Positions 39,835-46,892 of a DNA stretch of 51,761 nt are shown piece after piece. The stretch lies in the NCBI GenBank assembly GCA_964246985.1, contig CAXTSE010000022.1, forward strand, positions 1 to 51,761, given 5' to 3'. Position 1 is the first letter of the stretch. Every line of letters begins with the position of its first letter. The position numbers and the translations under genes are program-made. The notes under the pieces were generated by a model. The model did no database searches, had not been told where the DNA came from, and saw nothing but the letters and a program-made list of their open reading frames with translations. Source of the DNA: CAXTSE01 sp964246985. GTDB taxonomy: Bacteria > Actinomycetota > Actinomycetes > Actinomycetales > Microbacteriaceae.

Positions 39835-40383
39835 TCACCTCCAGTCCTTCATCTGCTCGAGCACCGTCGCGCGGGCGCGCGCCAGCCGACCGCGCACCGT
39901 CGACACCGAGGTGCCGAGCTCGTCCGCGATCTCGTCGTAGGAGTAGCCGCCCACCTCTTTGAGCACCCAGACCTGGCGTGACTCCTCGGGCAGCTTCGCG
40001 AGCACGGCCGCCAGGGCGGTGAGCTGACCGGAGTCCACCGCGTGGCCCTCCGGAGTGCGCGTCGCCGTCGGCACCTCGTCGTCGAGCTCGGCCGTCTGCT
40101 TGCGGGCGCGCACGCGGTCCATCGCCTTGCGCGAGACGATCGTGCTCAGCCACGAACGCAGACGCTCCGGGTTCTCGAGCTCGGGAAGCCGCTGCCAGGC
40201 GACGATGAGCGCGTCCTGCACGGCGTCATCGGCATCTGCCGAGCTGTTGATGAGCCGGGTAGCGAACGCCCGGAGGTACGGCACATGACGCCGCACGATG
40301 ACCCCGAAGGCGAGCTGGTCGCCGTCGGCGGCTCGCTTCGCGAGGAGGGCGTCGGATGCGCTCTCGAGCGGCCCTCCACGCAT
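39835..40383 (-). CDS. ECF RNA polymerase sigma factor
   Basis: This 182-residue sigma-70-like factor has region 2 at about 15-90 (AFGVIVRRHVPYLRAFATRL; DADDAVQDALIVAWQRLPEL; WLSTIVSRKAMDRVRARK) and region 4 at about 125-180 (LPEESRQVWVLKEVGGYSYD, then ELGTSVSTVRGRLARARATV). No region 1 or 3 is present, as in ECF factors. ATG at 40381-40383. It starts the minus-strand operon and faces the Asp23 operon across 130 bases. It is probably the regulator of envelope-stress genes including the divergent operon (inference). Confidence 0.92.
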   Translation of the reverse strand: MRGGPLESASDALLAKRAADGDQLAFGVIVRRHVPYLRAFATRLINSSADADDAVQDALIVAWQRLPELENPERLRSWLSTIVSRKAMDRVRARKQTAELDDEVPTATRTPEGHAVDSGQLTALAAVLAKLPEESRQVWVLKEVGGYSYDEIADELGTSVSTVRGRLARARATVLEQMKDWR

Positions 40384-40453
40384 TCATCACTCCCAGCAAG
40401 CCCACAGGAAATCACCGTGACGAATGCAAACCTGTTGCCGTCTCAGTGATGAA
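40383..40453. promoter_or_regulatory. Divergent promoter region with inverted TTCATCAC repeats
   Basis: TTCATCAC at 40383-40390 and GTGATGAA at 40446-40453 are perfect inverted 8-base repeats, 55 bases apart. The first overlaps the sigma gene's start codon. TTGCCG-N17-CTACGG at about 40436-40464 could be a plus-strand promoter. Function is not established. Confidence 0.35.
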
Positions 40454-40513
40454 CACCCTACGGCAGGGGAACCTCCCCGCCGAGACACCACCCGATCAGA
40501 AGGAGCAGTACCC

Positions 40514-40936
40514 ATGGCGCAGCCCACCGTCCCCACCACCGTCGTCACCCCCGGCGTCTCGCAGGGCACGACCACCATCGTCGACCCCGTCGTCGCCAAG
40601 ATCGCCGGCATCGCCGCGCGCGAGGTGCCCGGCGTGTTCGCCCTCGGCGGCGGCGCGACCCGCCTCGTCGGCGCCGTGCGCGACGCCATCGGCCAGACCG
40701 ACCTGTCGCAGGGCGTCAAGGTCGAGGTCGGCGAGAAGCAGGTCGCCGCAGACGTGACGATCGTCGTCGAGTACCCGCAGCAACTGCAGGTCGTGGCCGA
40801 GGCCGTCCGCACGGCCGTCGCCCTGTCGATCACCCAGCTCGTGGGCATGGACGTCGCCGAGATCAACGTGACCGTCTCCGACGTGCACATCCCCGGCGAG
40901 GACGACAGCGCCGACGAGACCGCGCGGGTCGTCTGA
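40514..40936 (+). CDS. Asp23/Gls24-family envelope stress protein
   Basis: This 140-residue Asp23-family protein has IVDPVVAKIAGIAAREVPGV (the family start, containing the VPGV signature), VKVEVGEKQVAADVTIVVEY, then TAVALSITQLVGMDVAEINV and TVSDVHIP near the end. It has no signal or TM; such proteins line the membrane through AmaP. The ATG at 40514 has AGAAGGAG 9 bases upstream. It is first in a plus-strand operon and overlaps the next gene by TGATG. Confidence 0.93.
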   Translation: MAQPTVPTTVVTPGVSQGTTTIVDPVVAKIAGIAAREVPGVFALGGGATRLVGAVRDAIGQTDLSQGVKVEVGEKQVAADVTIVVEYPQQLQVVAEAVRTAVALSITQLVGMDVAEINVTVSDVHIPGEDDSADETARVV

Positions 40937-41127
40937 TGTCGGTCACGGCTCAGGGAGTCGCGGCGGGCGTCGTCCTGGCGTTCGCCGCCCTCCTCTTCGG
41001 ATTCTGGGGCTTCCTTCTGGTCGCCGTCTTCGGCGCCCTGGGCGGCCTGATCGCCGCGGCCGTCACCGGCCGGCTCGACATCCGGGCGGCCGTGGACGCC
41101 GCCCGCGGACCGCGGCGGGTCGGATGA
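40936..41127 (+). CDS. Small membrane protein, DUF2273-like
   Basis: This 63-residue protein is two hydrophobic helices (GVAAGVVLAFAALLFGFWGF and LLVAVFGALGGLIAAAV) and a short basic tail (DAARGPRRVG). DUF2273-type mini-membrane proteins are regular members of Asp23 operons. It overlaps genes on both sides (TGATG and ATGA). It probably belongs to the membrane anchor of the Asp23 layer. Confidence 0.8.
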   Translation: MSVTAQGVAAGVVLAFAALLFGFWGFLLVAVFGALGGLIAAAVTGRLDIRAAVDAARGPRRVG

Positions 41128-41462
41128 CCGAGTCATCCCCCGTCACCAGCCTGATCGCCGGGCGCGTGATCGTGACCGAGCGTGCGCTGCGTCGCACGCT
41201 CGGCGCGATCGCCGCCGAGGAGCTGGGCGTCACCTCGCGTGACGTCGAGGCCACGGTGCACGACTCCTCCGGATCACTGGCCGTCGACATCGCCGGACCG
41301 GTGGCCGTGGGCGGGTCGCGCACCCAGAGCGCCCTCGAAATCGCCCAGCAGACTCGTGCACGCGTCCGCGAGCACGGCTACGAATTGAGTGGCGCGCGCA
41401 TCGCCGATGTGCGCCTGCGACTGACCGGCGCCCGTGAGGCGCAGAGAAAGCGTGTGACATGA
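41124..41462 (+). CDS. Asp23-like small protein
   Basis: This 112-residue soluble protein has an alternating strand-helix pattern (LIAGRVIVTERALRRTLGAI, VEATVHDSSGSLAVDIAGPV, then helix LEIAQQTRARVREHGYEL and strand RIADVRLRLTG). It resembles an Asp23/Gls24 fold in layout but lacks the VPGV signature. It overlaps neighbours at both ends by ATGA. No separate function can be read. Confidence 0.75.
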   Translation: MTESSPVTSLIAGRVIVTERALRRTLGAIAAEELGVTSRDVEATVHDSSGSLAVDIAGPVAVGGSRTQSALEIAQQTRARVREHGYELSGARIADVRLRLTGAREAQRKRVT

Positions 41463-42043
41463 GTTCGACAGCCATGAACCCGGCGCTGACGCGTCGGCTC
41501 ATCCGGCGCGAGAGCTTCAAGTCGCGATCGCTCGCCGTATCGATCGCTCTCGGAGTGCTCATTCTGGGCGCCGCCTACCTCGGCACGGAGGCGGTGCTCG
41601 AGCTGATCGGCGCCGCGCCGCTCCTACTGAGCATCTCGGCCACGACCGCCGCCGTCCTCGGCGACGACCCGCTGGTCTGGATGCTGCCGGCGGCCGCAGG
41701 CGCCCTGCTGATCGGGATCATCCTGATCGTGCTGGCCCTGACGCCGGGAAGCCGTCGCCGGCACCGACTCGACAGCGACCGCGTCGCTCTCCTGGTGGAT
41801 GACGACGTCCTCGCCGGAGCGGTCTCGCGCCGCGCCGCCGCGACCGCTCGCATCAACCGCGACCAGGTCAGCACCTCGGTGTCGGCCCGCGCCGCGCGCG
41901 TGACGGTGCGACCGTCGTCGGGGTTCCCCGTGAGCCAGGCCGAGGTGCAGCAGAGTGCCGACGAGCTGGTGACGGCGCTCGCGCCGAAGCCGCCCGTGCG
42001 CATCAGCGTGGCCGTCTCCTCGCAGGGGGTGGTGGGCGCATGA
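41459..42043 (+). CDS. DUF6286-like membrane protein of the Asp23 locus
   Basis: This 194-residue protein has two TMs at about 25-50 (LAVSIALGVLILGAAYLG) and 75-100 (WMLPAAAGALLIGIILIVL), then a basic patch and a cytoplasmic alpha/beta domain (RVALLVDDDVLAGAVSRRAA; ARAARVTVRPSSGFPVSQAE). This arrangement matches DUF6286-type proteins that occur with actinobacterial Asp23. It probably anchors or organises the Asp23 proteins. Overlaps the next gene by 4 bases. Confidence 0.8.
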   Translation: MSSTAMNPALTRRLIRRESFKSRSLAVSIALGVLILGAAYLGTEAVLELIGAAPLLLSISATTAAVLGDDPLVWMLPAAAGALLIGIILIVLALTPGSRRRHRLDSDRVALLVDDDVLAGAVSRRAAATARINRDQVSTSVSARAARVTVRPSSGFPVSQAEVQQSADELVTALAPKPPVRISVAVSSQGVVGA

Positions 42044-42624
42044 CCCGCAGCAACCGCGTGCTCAACCGCCTCATCCTCGTCCTGCTCGGCCTCCTGGCCA
42101 TCGGCGCGGCCGTGGTGCTCGCCCTGCCGGCGGTGGCCGCGACCGAGTTCGGCGCTGGTCTGCCGCTCCTCACCCAGGTGTTCGACGCCACGCGCGTCGC
42201 CGGGGCTGAGAACGACGGCGGTCTCGGATCGGTCGTGCTGTCGATCGTGATCGCCTCGGCAGCCGCGCTGATCATCCTCAGCCTCGTGTGGATCCTCACG
42301 CGTGGCCGCGGGCGATCGACGAGCGCCTACGAGCACGACTCGGTCAGCATCGACGTCAAGGTCATCGACCAGCTCATGACGGATGCGCTGCGTGCAGTCA
42401 GCGACGTCGTCTCGGTCTCCACGAGCGGGCATCGCGTGCGCGGCACCTCCGTGCTGCGTGCTCGCGTGAACGTCCGGCCCGGCGCCGATCTGCAGCGCGT
42501 CCGCGCGGCGATCGACTCCTCGGTCGACCACCTCGACACGACACTCGGCGCCTCCGTGCCGATGCTCGTGCACATCACCACGGGTCTGCGTGCATCATTC
42601 GCACGCGAAGAGCGCACCGTCTGA
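42040..42624 (+). CDS. amaP: AmaP-like alkaline-shock membrane anchor protein
   Basis: This 194-residue protein has two TMs, at about 8-32 (LNRLILVLLGLLAIGAAVVL) and about 63-86 (GSVVLSIVIASAAALIILSL), and a C-terminal cytoplasmic domain at about 95-190 (VSIDVKVIDQLMTDALRAVS and VLRARVNVRPGADLQRVRAA). AmaP proteins use the domain after the TM pair to bind Asp23 to the membrane. The CsbD gene follows 55 bases later. Confidence 0.82.
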   Translation: MTRSNRVLNRLILVLLGLLAIGAAVVLALPAVAATEFGAGLPLLTQVFDATRVAGAENDGGLGSVVLSIVIASAAALIILSLVWILTRGRGRSTSAYEHDSVSIDVKVIDQLMTDALRAVSDVVSVSTSGHRVRGTSVLRARVNVRPGADLQRVRAAIDSSVDHLDTTLGASVPMLVHITTGLRASFAREERTV

Positions 42625-42679
42625 CGAACCCGTCCGACGACGCGTCTGAAGGAAACAGAAACAACGAAAGGAACGCATC

Positions 42680-42859
42680 ATGGCACTCTCCGACGACATC
42701 AAGAACAACGCCGAGAACCTCATCGGCAAGGGCAAGGAGGCTGTCGGCAAGGCGACCGACAACGACAAGCTCGTTGCCGAGGGCAAGGCCGACCAGCTGA
42801 AGGCCGGCGCCAAGGGCGCCGCGTCCGACGTCAAGGACACGCTCAAGGGCGACAAGTAG
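42680..42859 (+). CDS. CsbD-family general stress protein
   Basis: This 59-residue hydrophilic protein reads MALSDDIKNNAENLIGKGKE at the start and ends VKDTLKGDK, with the charged, Lys/Asp/Gly-rich repeat make-up of CsbD proteins. The ATG at 42680 has GAAAGGA upstream. It is 55 bases past amaP and followed by a strong terminator, so it closes the operon. CsbD proteins accumulate under osmotic and nutrient stress; their biochemical role is unknown. Confidence 0.92.
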   Translation: MALSDDIKNNAENLIGKGKEAVGKATDNDKLVAEGKADQLKAGAKGAASDVKDTLKGDK

Positions 42860-42871
42860 CACCTGCACCAC

Positions 42872-42906
42872 CTCCGGCCGCCGACTGATCACGTCGGCGG
42901 CCGGAG
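42872..42906 (+). terminator. Perfect 14-bp stem terminator of the Asp23 operon
   Basis: CTCCGGCCGCCGAC at 42872-42885 pairs with GTCGGCGGCCGGAG at 42893-42906 around loop TGATCAC, 12 bases past the CsbD stop. Confidence 0.92.
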
Positions 42907-43060
42907 TTCGTCACCCGCTGCAGTGCCCCCAACTGGGGCCAGCACTCACGCGATTGCCCCCGGTCGAGGGCTACAGGGCTCGAAGGCACGCCCATACGTT
43001 CGATGAGACGACTGCCGTTCGGCGGTTCGCACATCATCGACTGCCCAGGAGTTCAGCCCC
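42907..43060 (+). other. Leader region of the pilin gene
   Basis: 154 bases without a gene lie between the terminator and the pilin start. It has a small CCCC-AACT-GGGG hairpin near 42926-42937, a run GATTGCCCCC, and an AGGAG ribosome site at about 43046. No known riboswitch class could be matched by eye; the promoter is not obvious. Confidence 0.35.
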
Positions 43061-43492
43061 ATGACCCGTCCCCGCCCCGCCCTGCGATCCCGCATCACGG
43101 CTGCGACGAAGGACGAGGGCTTCTCGCTCATCGAGCTTCTCGTCGTCGTCATCATCATCGGCATCCTCGCCGCCATCGCCATCCCGATCTACCTCGGCGT
43201 CCAGAACTCCGCCAAGGACTCCGCCGCCCAGGCCGACCTGACCAACGCCAAGACCGCTGTCATCGCGTACGGCACGGCCAACCCGACCGCCACCACCGTC
43301 GCGGCAGCCGACCTGAAGACCTACGGCTACGCCGGCGCCAGCACCGACGTGACCGCGATCAGCTTCACGGGCGTCAACCCCAAGGAGAACTTCTGCCTGA
43401 CGACCTACCGCGTCGGCGGCAGCGCGACGGGTGACCTGTTCAGCGTCCGCGCCGAGGGCAACGTCAAGAAGGGCGCCTGCGCCACGCCGTAA
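43061..43492 (+). CDS. Type IV pilin-like prepilin
   Basis: This 143-residue prepilin has a basic leader of 20 residues ending KDEG, cut before F21, and a mature N-terminal helix (FSLIELLVVVIIIGILAAIA) with the conserved Glu at mature position 5 (E25). A globular domain with two cysteines (NFCLTTYRVG and KKGACATP) could form the C-terminal disulfide loop. ATG at 43061. No pilin peptidase, assembly ATPase or platform gene is nearby, so it must use machinery encoded elsewhere or be a minor pseudopilin. The operon terminator just upstream separates it from the Asp23 genes. Confidence 0.9.
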   Translation: MTRPRPALRSRITAATKDEGFSLIELLVVVIIIGILAAIAIPIYLGVQNSAKDSAAQADLTNAKTAVIAYGTANPTATTVAAADLKTYGYAGASTDVTAISFTGVNPKENFCLTTYRVGGSATGDLFSVRAEGNVKKGACATP

Positions 43493-43512
43493 CCGCGCGG
43501 AAGGGCGGCACC

Positions 43513-44136
43513 TCAGCCGAAGAGCCGGAACGCCACCGTCGCCGACTCGATGTCGCCGAGCTTGACCTGCAGTCGGTAGGTCGGCCCGTCGGCGTCGGCA
43601 ACCGCGGGCGTGCGCTCCGTGTTGCAGGTGTCGGTGGATGAGCGGGTGCGGTCCCACGGGAACGGCGTCGTCGTCTTCGTCTCACCCGCGTTGAACGGGG
43701 TCGGGGCAGACGCCGGATCCGTCTGGCAGTCCTTCGAGCTCCAGATGCGGTCGTCGCCACTGGTGACGATGTAGTCCTGGGCCGCGGTCCCGACATCGAT
43801 GGTGCAGGGCGCCGCCCCGGTGTTGGTGATCTTCATCGACACCTGGGGCTGGACGCCGGCGGCGTACTCCGCCGCATCCGTCACCGCCTCGACCGTGATC
43901 GTCGAGGGGTCGCAGGCGTTGCTGGCCGAAGTGAACTCGGGGGTCGGCGTGCCGCTGGGGGCCGCCGCCGCATCCGAGGGCGCGGGGGTCTGCTGGCTGG
44001 CCGGAGCGGATCCGGGGCGCACCACCAGCAGGATGATGACGACGAGCACGGCGACGATGCCGAGGGCGACGAAGAGCCGGCGTCGCCAGTACACAGCGGG
44101 CGGCTGCGGCCCGACAGGGGTGCGGATCGACGACAT
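43513..44136 (-). CDS. Membrane-anchored extracytoplasmic protein of unknown function
   Basis: This 207-residue protein has a cytoplasmic N-terminus, one TM at about 20-43 (LFVALGIVAVLVVIILLVV), a Ser/Ala/Pro-rich stalk and an extracellular beta domain (ITVEAVTDAAEYAAGVQPQV; MKITNTGAAPCTIDVGT; YRLQVKLGDIESATVAFRLF). Four cysteines may form disulfides. The domain looks like a DUF4232-type Ig-like fold, but this is a guess. The start is ATG at 44134-44136. No operon partner is evident. Confidence 0.75.
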   Translation of the reverse strand: MSSIRTPVGPQPPAVYWRRRLFVALGIVAVLVVIILLVVRPGSAPASQQTPAPSDAAAAPSGTPTPEFTSASNACDPSTITVEAVTDAAEYAAGVQPQVSMKITNTGAAPCTIDVGTAAQDYIVTSGDDRIWSSKDCQTDPASAPTPFNAGETKTTTPFPWDRTRSSTDTCNTERTPAVADADGPTYRLQVKLGDIESATVAFRLFG

Positions 44137-44206
44137 GCCGCCAGGGTAAGCCCGGATGCGGCGCTGAGGCGGTGAGGCTCCGGCGCGTCAGCGAACTGTC
44201 GGACCG

Positions 44207-44731
44207 TCAGAGAGTCTTGAGCATCCGGGTGTTGCCGAGGGTGTTGGGCTTGACCCGTGCGAGATCGAGGAACTCGGCGACGCCTTCATCGCGCGAGCGC
44301 ACGAGCTCGGCATAGACCTCGGGCGTGACGACGCTCTCGCCGATCTCGACGTAGCCGTGCCGCGTGAAGAACGCCGTCTCGAACGTCAGGCAGAACAGCT
44401 TGTGCACGCCGAGCGCGAGGGCGTCGAGCTCGATCTGCTCGAGGATCGCGTGCCCGACGCCGCGCTGGCGCCAGTCCGCCGCGGCGGCGAGGGTGCGCAC
44501 CTCGGCGAGGTCGTCCCAGATGACGTGCAGCGCACCGCATCCGATGAGCTCGCCGTCGGGCGTCTCCGCGACGCGGAACTCCTGCACCGCCTCGTAGAAG
44601 ACGACGCGCTCCTTGCCGAGCAGGATGCGCTCCTGCACCAGCGGCTCGATGAGGGCCTGGATGCCGGGCACGTCGCCCGTACGGGCGGGCCGGACCACGA
44701 ACGGCGGGGTCGCGGCTGCGTCGGAGGTCAC
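44207..44731 (-). CDS. GNAT N-acetyltransferase, probable amino-acid (glutamate) acetyltransferase
   Basis: This 174-residue GNAT enzyme has the acetyl-CoA-binding core AADWRQRGVGHAILEQIELD, the strand FVVRPARTGDVPGIQALI at the start and LGVHKLFCLTFETAFFTRHG towards the end. It closely follows the short actinobacterial ArgA layout (N-acetylglutamate synthase without the kinase-like domain). The reaction would be acetyl-CoA plus L-glutamate, the first arginine step. GTG start at 44729-44731 with a weak ribosome site. No other arginine genes are near. Confidence 0.85.
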   Translation of the reverse strand: MTSDAAATPPFVVRPARTGDVPGIQALIEPLVQERILLGKERVVFYEAVQEFRVAETPDGELIGCGALHVIWDDLAEVRTLAAAADWRQRGVGHAILEQIELDALALGVHKLFCLTFETAFFTRHGYVEIGESVVTPEVYAELVRSRDEGVAEFLDLARVKPNTLGNTRMLKTL

Positions 44732-44789
44732 CTAGCCACGCTACCCGTGTTCCGGATGCGGGCGGGCGACCTCCGACGGGCGGCCCGAC

Positions 44790-46754
44790 TCAGGCGCGCG
44801 AGCGTCGCCGCACCGTGACCAGCACCCCGGCTGCGAGGAGGCCGACGGCGGCCATCAGGAGTCCGCTCGGGTCGGATCCGGTGGCAGCCAGGCTGCTGAC
44901 CGAGGCCGCACGGGGGGCCGGTACCGCGAACTGCGCGGATCCGAACAGGTCGCCGAAGCTGCTCGCCACCGCCAGGGTGTGTGTCTGACCCGTGGTGAGG
45001 CCCGCGCCCGCGATCGACCAGCTGGCGAATCCGCCCGCGCCCACCTGCACCCAGCCGAGCGGCGCCGGGCTGGAGTACGCGTACCCGAACACCCAGTCGC
45101 CCGCCTCGACGCCGCCGATGTGCGCGGTCAGCACTTCCCCGTTGAGCGACGCGGTCACGTCACCGCCGTAGGAGGCCAGCTGCTCGGCGGTGAAAGCCGG
45201 AGGGATCAGGCCGAGCGTGCGCGTCTCGGCACGGTTGCTCTCGGGGGAGGATCCGGCGTCGTTGGTGACGACGACCGAGGCCGAGTACGCGGTGTCGTTG
45301 GCCAGGCCCACGAAGTTGTACCCCGTCTGGCTGCGTTCGGTGAGGACGTCCTGCTGGACGACAGCACCGTCGGCGTCGTACAGGGTGACGAGGAACGAGT
45401 CGGGTGCCGAGCCGGTCTGCGGCGCGAGCTCCCAGCTGATGTAGATCATCGGCGTCTTGTAGCCGTACGCCTCGACGAACGCCGTGGCCGCGGCCGGGGC
45501 TGCGTCGGAACGCTGCACCGCGCTCGAGGTCGCGGCCTCGCTCTCGTCGCCATCGCCTCCGACGGCGACGACCGTGATCGTGTACTCGACCCCGTACTCG
45601 GCCTCGTAATCGAGGACGAGGGGCGATCCGACGACGAGATCGCCAGGGCTGTAGACGACGTCGCCGTTCTCGTACAGCTCGACGTCATACCCCTGGATCG
45701 CCGCGCCGCCGTCGTAGGCAGGGGCGGTCCACGAGCCGGAGAGCGTGTCGCCGTCGATCGCAAGCGTCACGTTCTGCGGGAGGGTCGGGCTCGTCGCAGA
45801 GAGCTGCCCGCTGGTCTCGGCCGCGTCACTGCGCAGGCCGTCGGCCGACACCGCGGTCACGGCGAAGGTGTAGTCGCTGCCGAGGGTGAGGCCGGCCGCG
45901 ACGAAGCTCGTGGTGCTGCTCGTCACGGTGGACGTCGTGCCGCCCTCGTCGGTGATGTCGATGCTGTAGTAGACGACCGGATTGAAGGAGTCGGCCGGTG
46001 CATTCCAGGCGAGGTCGAAGCCGTCGGCCGTGGCGAGGCGGGTCGCCTGGAGGTCGGTCGGTGCGTCGGGCGCGGAGAGCGGAGACGTGAACCGCACCTC
46101 GCCGTCGAAGTCGAAGCTGTTCTCGGAACGGTAGTTGATGAGATAGGTGTGGCCGGGCGTCGCGTAGTTGACCCAGAAGAGAGTCGGTGTCACCCCGTTG
46201 ATCAGGATGTATCCGCCCAGGGTCTCGTCGAAGATGAAGACGTAGTAGATGCCGCCATCGTCCGGCTGAGCGTCCCACCGCACCGTCACCTGTCCATACG
46301 CGGACGCGGACGCCCACAGCGGATAGGGACCGGCGCCCGGTCCCACGTCGCCAGTCGCCAGCTGCGCGCCCCGCGCCGACGAGATCGGGGGTGCGGCGAC
46401 GTCGCCGGTCTCGGGCGCCTCGACGACCTCGGGGGTGGGATCGGTGGTCTCGGGAGCGGTCTCAGGCACGACCTCCGGGATGCGATCGGCGGCCTCGAGC
46501 GCTGTCTCGGGCGCGACCTCCGGCGCAGTCTCGGGCACCACCTCCGGTGCGGCCTCGGGCAGGGTCTCGGACACGATCGCCGTGTCGGGCGCGCTCTCGT
46601 CGGCGTAGGCCGCTGTCGAGAAGACCGGGGCGGCGATGAGGAGTCCCGCGATGGCGAACGAGGCGAGGCCCCTGCTCGTGAGCTTATGCAAGATGAGCCG
46701 ATCCGATTGGATGCCGCGTGACGCGAGCAGGAAGGTGGTTGCCCCGAGTCTCAC
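44790..46754 (-). CDS. Fibronectin type III surface protein with LAATG sorting signal
   Basis: This 654-residue secreted cell-wall protein has a long N-terminal signal region (hydrophobic core about 28-50, LASFAIAGLLIAAPVFSTAA) and a low-complexity segment of PEVVPETAPE-type repeats at about 65-120. Four fibronectin-III-like domains follow at about 140-510 (LPQNVTLAIDGDTLSGSWTA is typical). The C-terminus is SSLAATGSDPSGLLMAAVGL, a TM and a basic tail, i.e. an LAATG-type sortase site (class E style). The start is GTG at 46752-46754 with GAGGG upstream, giving a rather long n-region. It lies just downstream of clpC on the same strand but separated by 138 bases with a dispersed palindrome. Probably an adhesin or scaffold; no ligand evidence. 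Confidence 0.82.
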   Translation of the reverse strand: MRLGATTFLLASRGIQSDRLILHKLTSRGLASFAIAGLLIAAPVFSTAAYADESAPDTAIVSETLPEAAPEVVPETAPEVAPETALEAADRIPEVVPETAPETTDPTPEVVEAPETGDVAAPPISSARGAQLATGDVGPGAGPYPLWASASAYGQVTVRWDAQPDDGGIYYVFIFDETLGGYILINGVTPTLFWVNYATPGHTYLINYRSENSFDFDGEVRFTSPLSAPDAPTDLQATRLATADGFDLAWNAPADSFNPVVYYSIDITDEGGTTSTVTSSTTSFVAAGLTLGSDYTFAVTAVSADGLRSDAAETSGQLSATSPTLPQNVTLAIDGDTLSGSWTAPAYDGGAAIQGYDVELYENGDVVYSPGDLVVGSPLVLDYEAEYGVEYTITVVAVGGDGDESEAATSSAVQRSDAAPAAATAFVEAYGYKTPMIYISWELAPQTGSAPDSFLVTLYDADGAVVQQDVLTERSQTGYNFVGLANDTAYSASVVVTNDAGSSPESNRAETRTLGLIPPAFTAEQLASYGGDVTASLNGEVLTAHIGGVEAGDWVFGYAYSSPAPLGWVQVGAGGFASWSIAGAGLTTGQTHTLAVASSFGDLFGSAQFAVPAPRAASVSSLAATGSDPSGLLMAAVGLLAAGVLVTVRRRSRA

Positions 46755-46859
46755 GTTCCGCCCTCGTGTACCCCATTCCCAGTCCGAGGGTCACCCGGTC
46801 GCGTCCCGGCTAGCGGACGACGTTAATCGGATCGAGCCCGCCGATCCCCACCTGATGTG

Positions 46860-46883
46860 GGTTTCGACGGGCTCGAACGACGG
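46860..46883 (+). repeat. Dispersed palindromic element after clpC
   Basis: Begins GGTTTCGACGGGCTCGAACG, a diverged copy of the first-8-kb element, 10 bases from the clpC stop. It sits in the 138-base gap between clpC and the fibronectin-III gene, and a CCCAC-CTGAT-GTGGG hairpin lies next to it. Confidence 0.7.
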
Positions 46884-46892
46884 CTCGGAGGA

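Noticed and set aside
42907..43060. Possible c-di-GMP riboswitch in the pilin leader
   Set aside because: The conserved GEMM segments are not recognisable; only small hairpins are visible.
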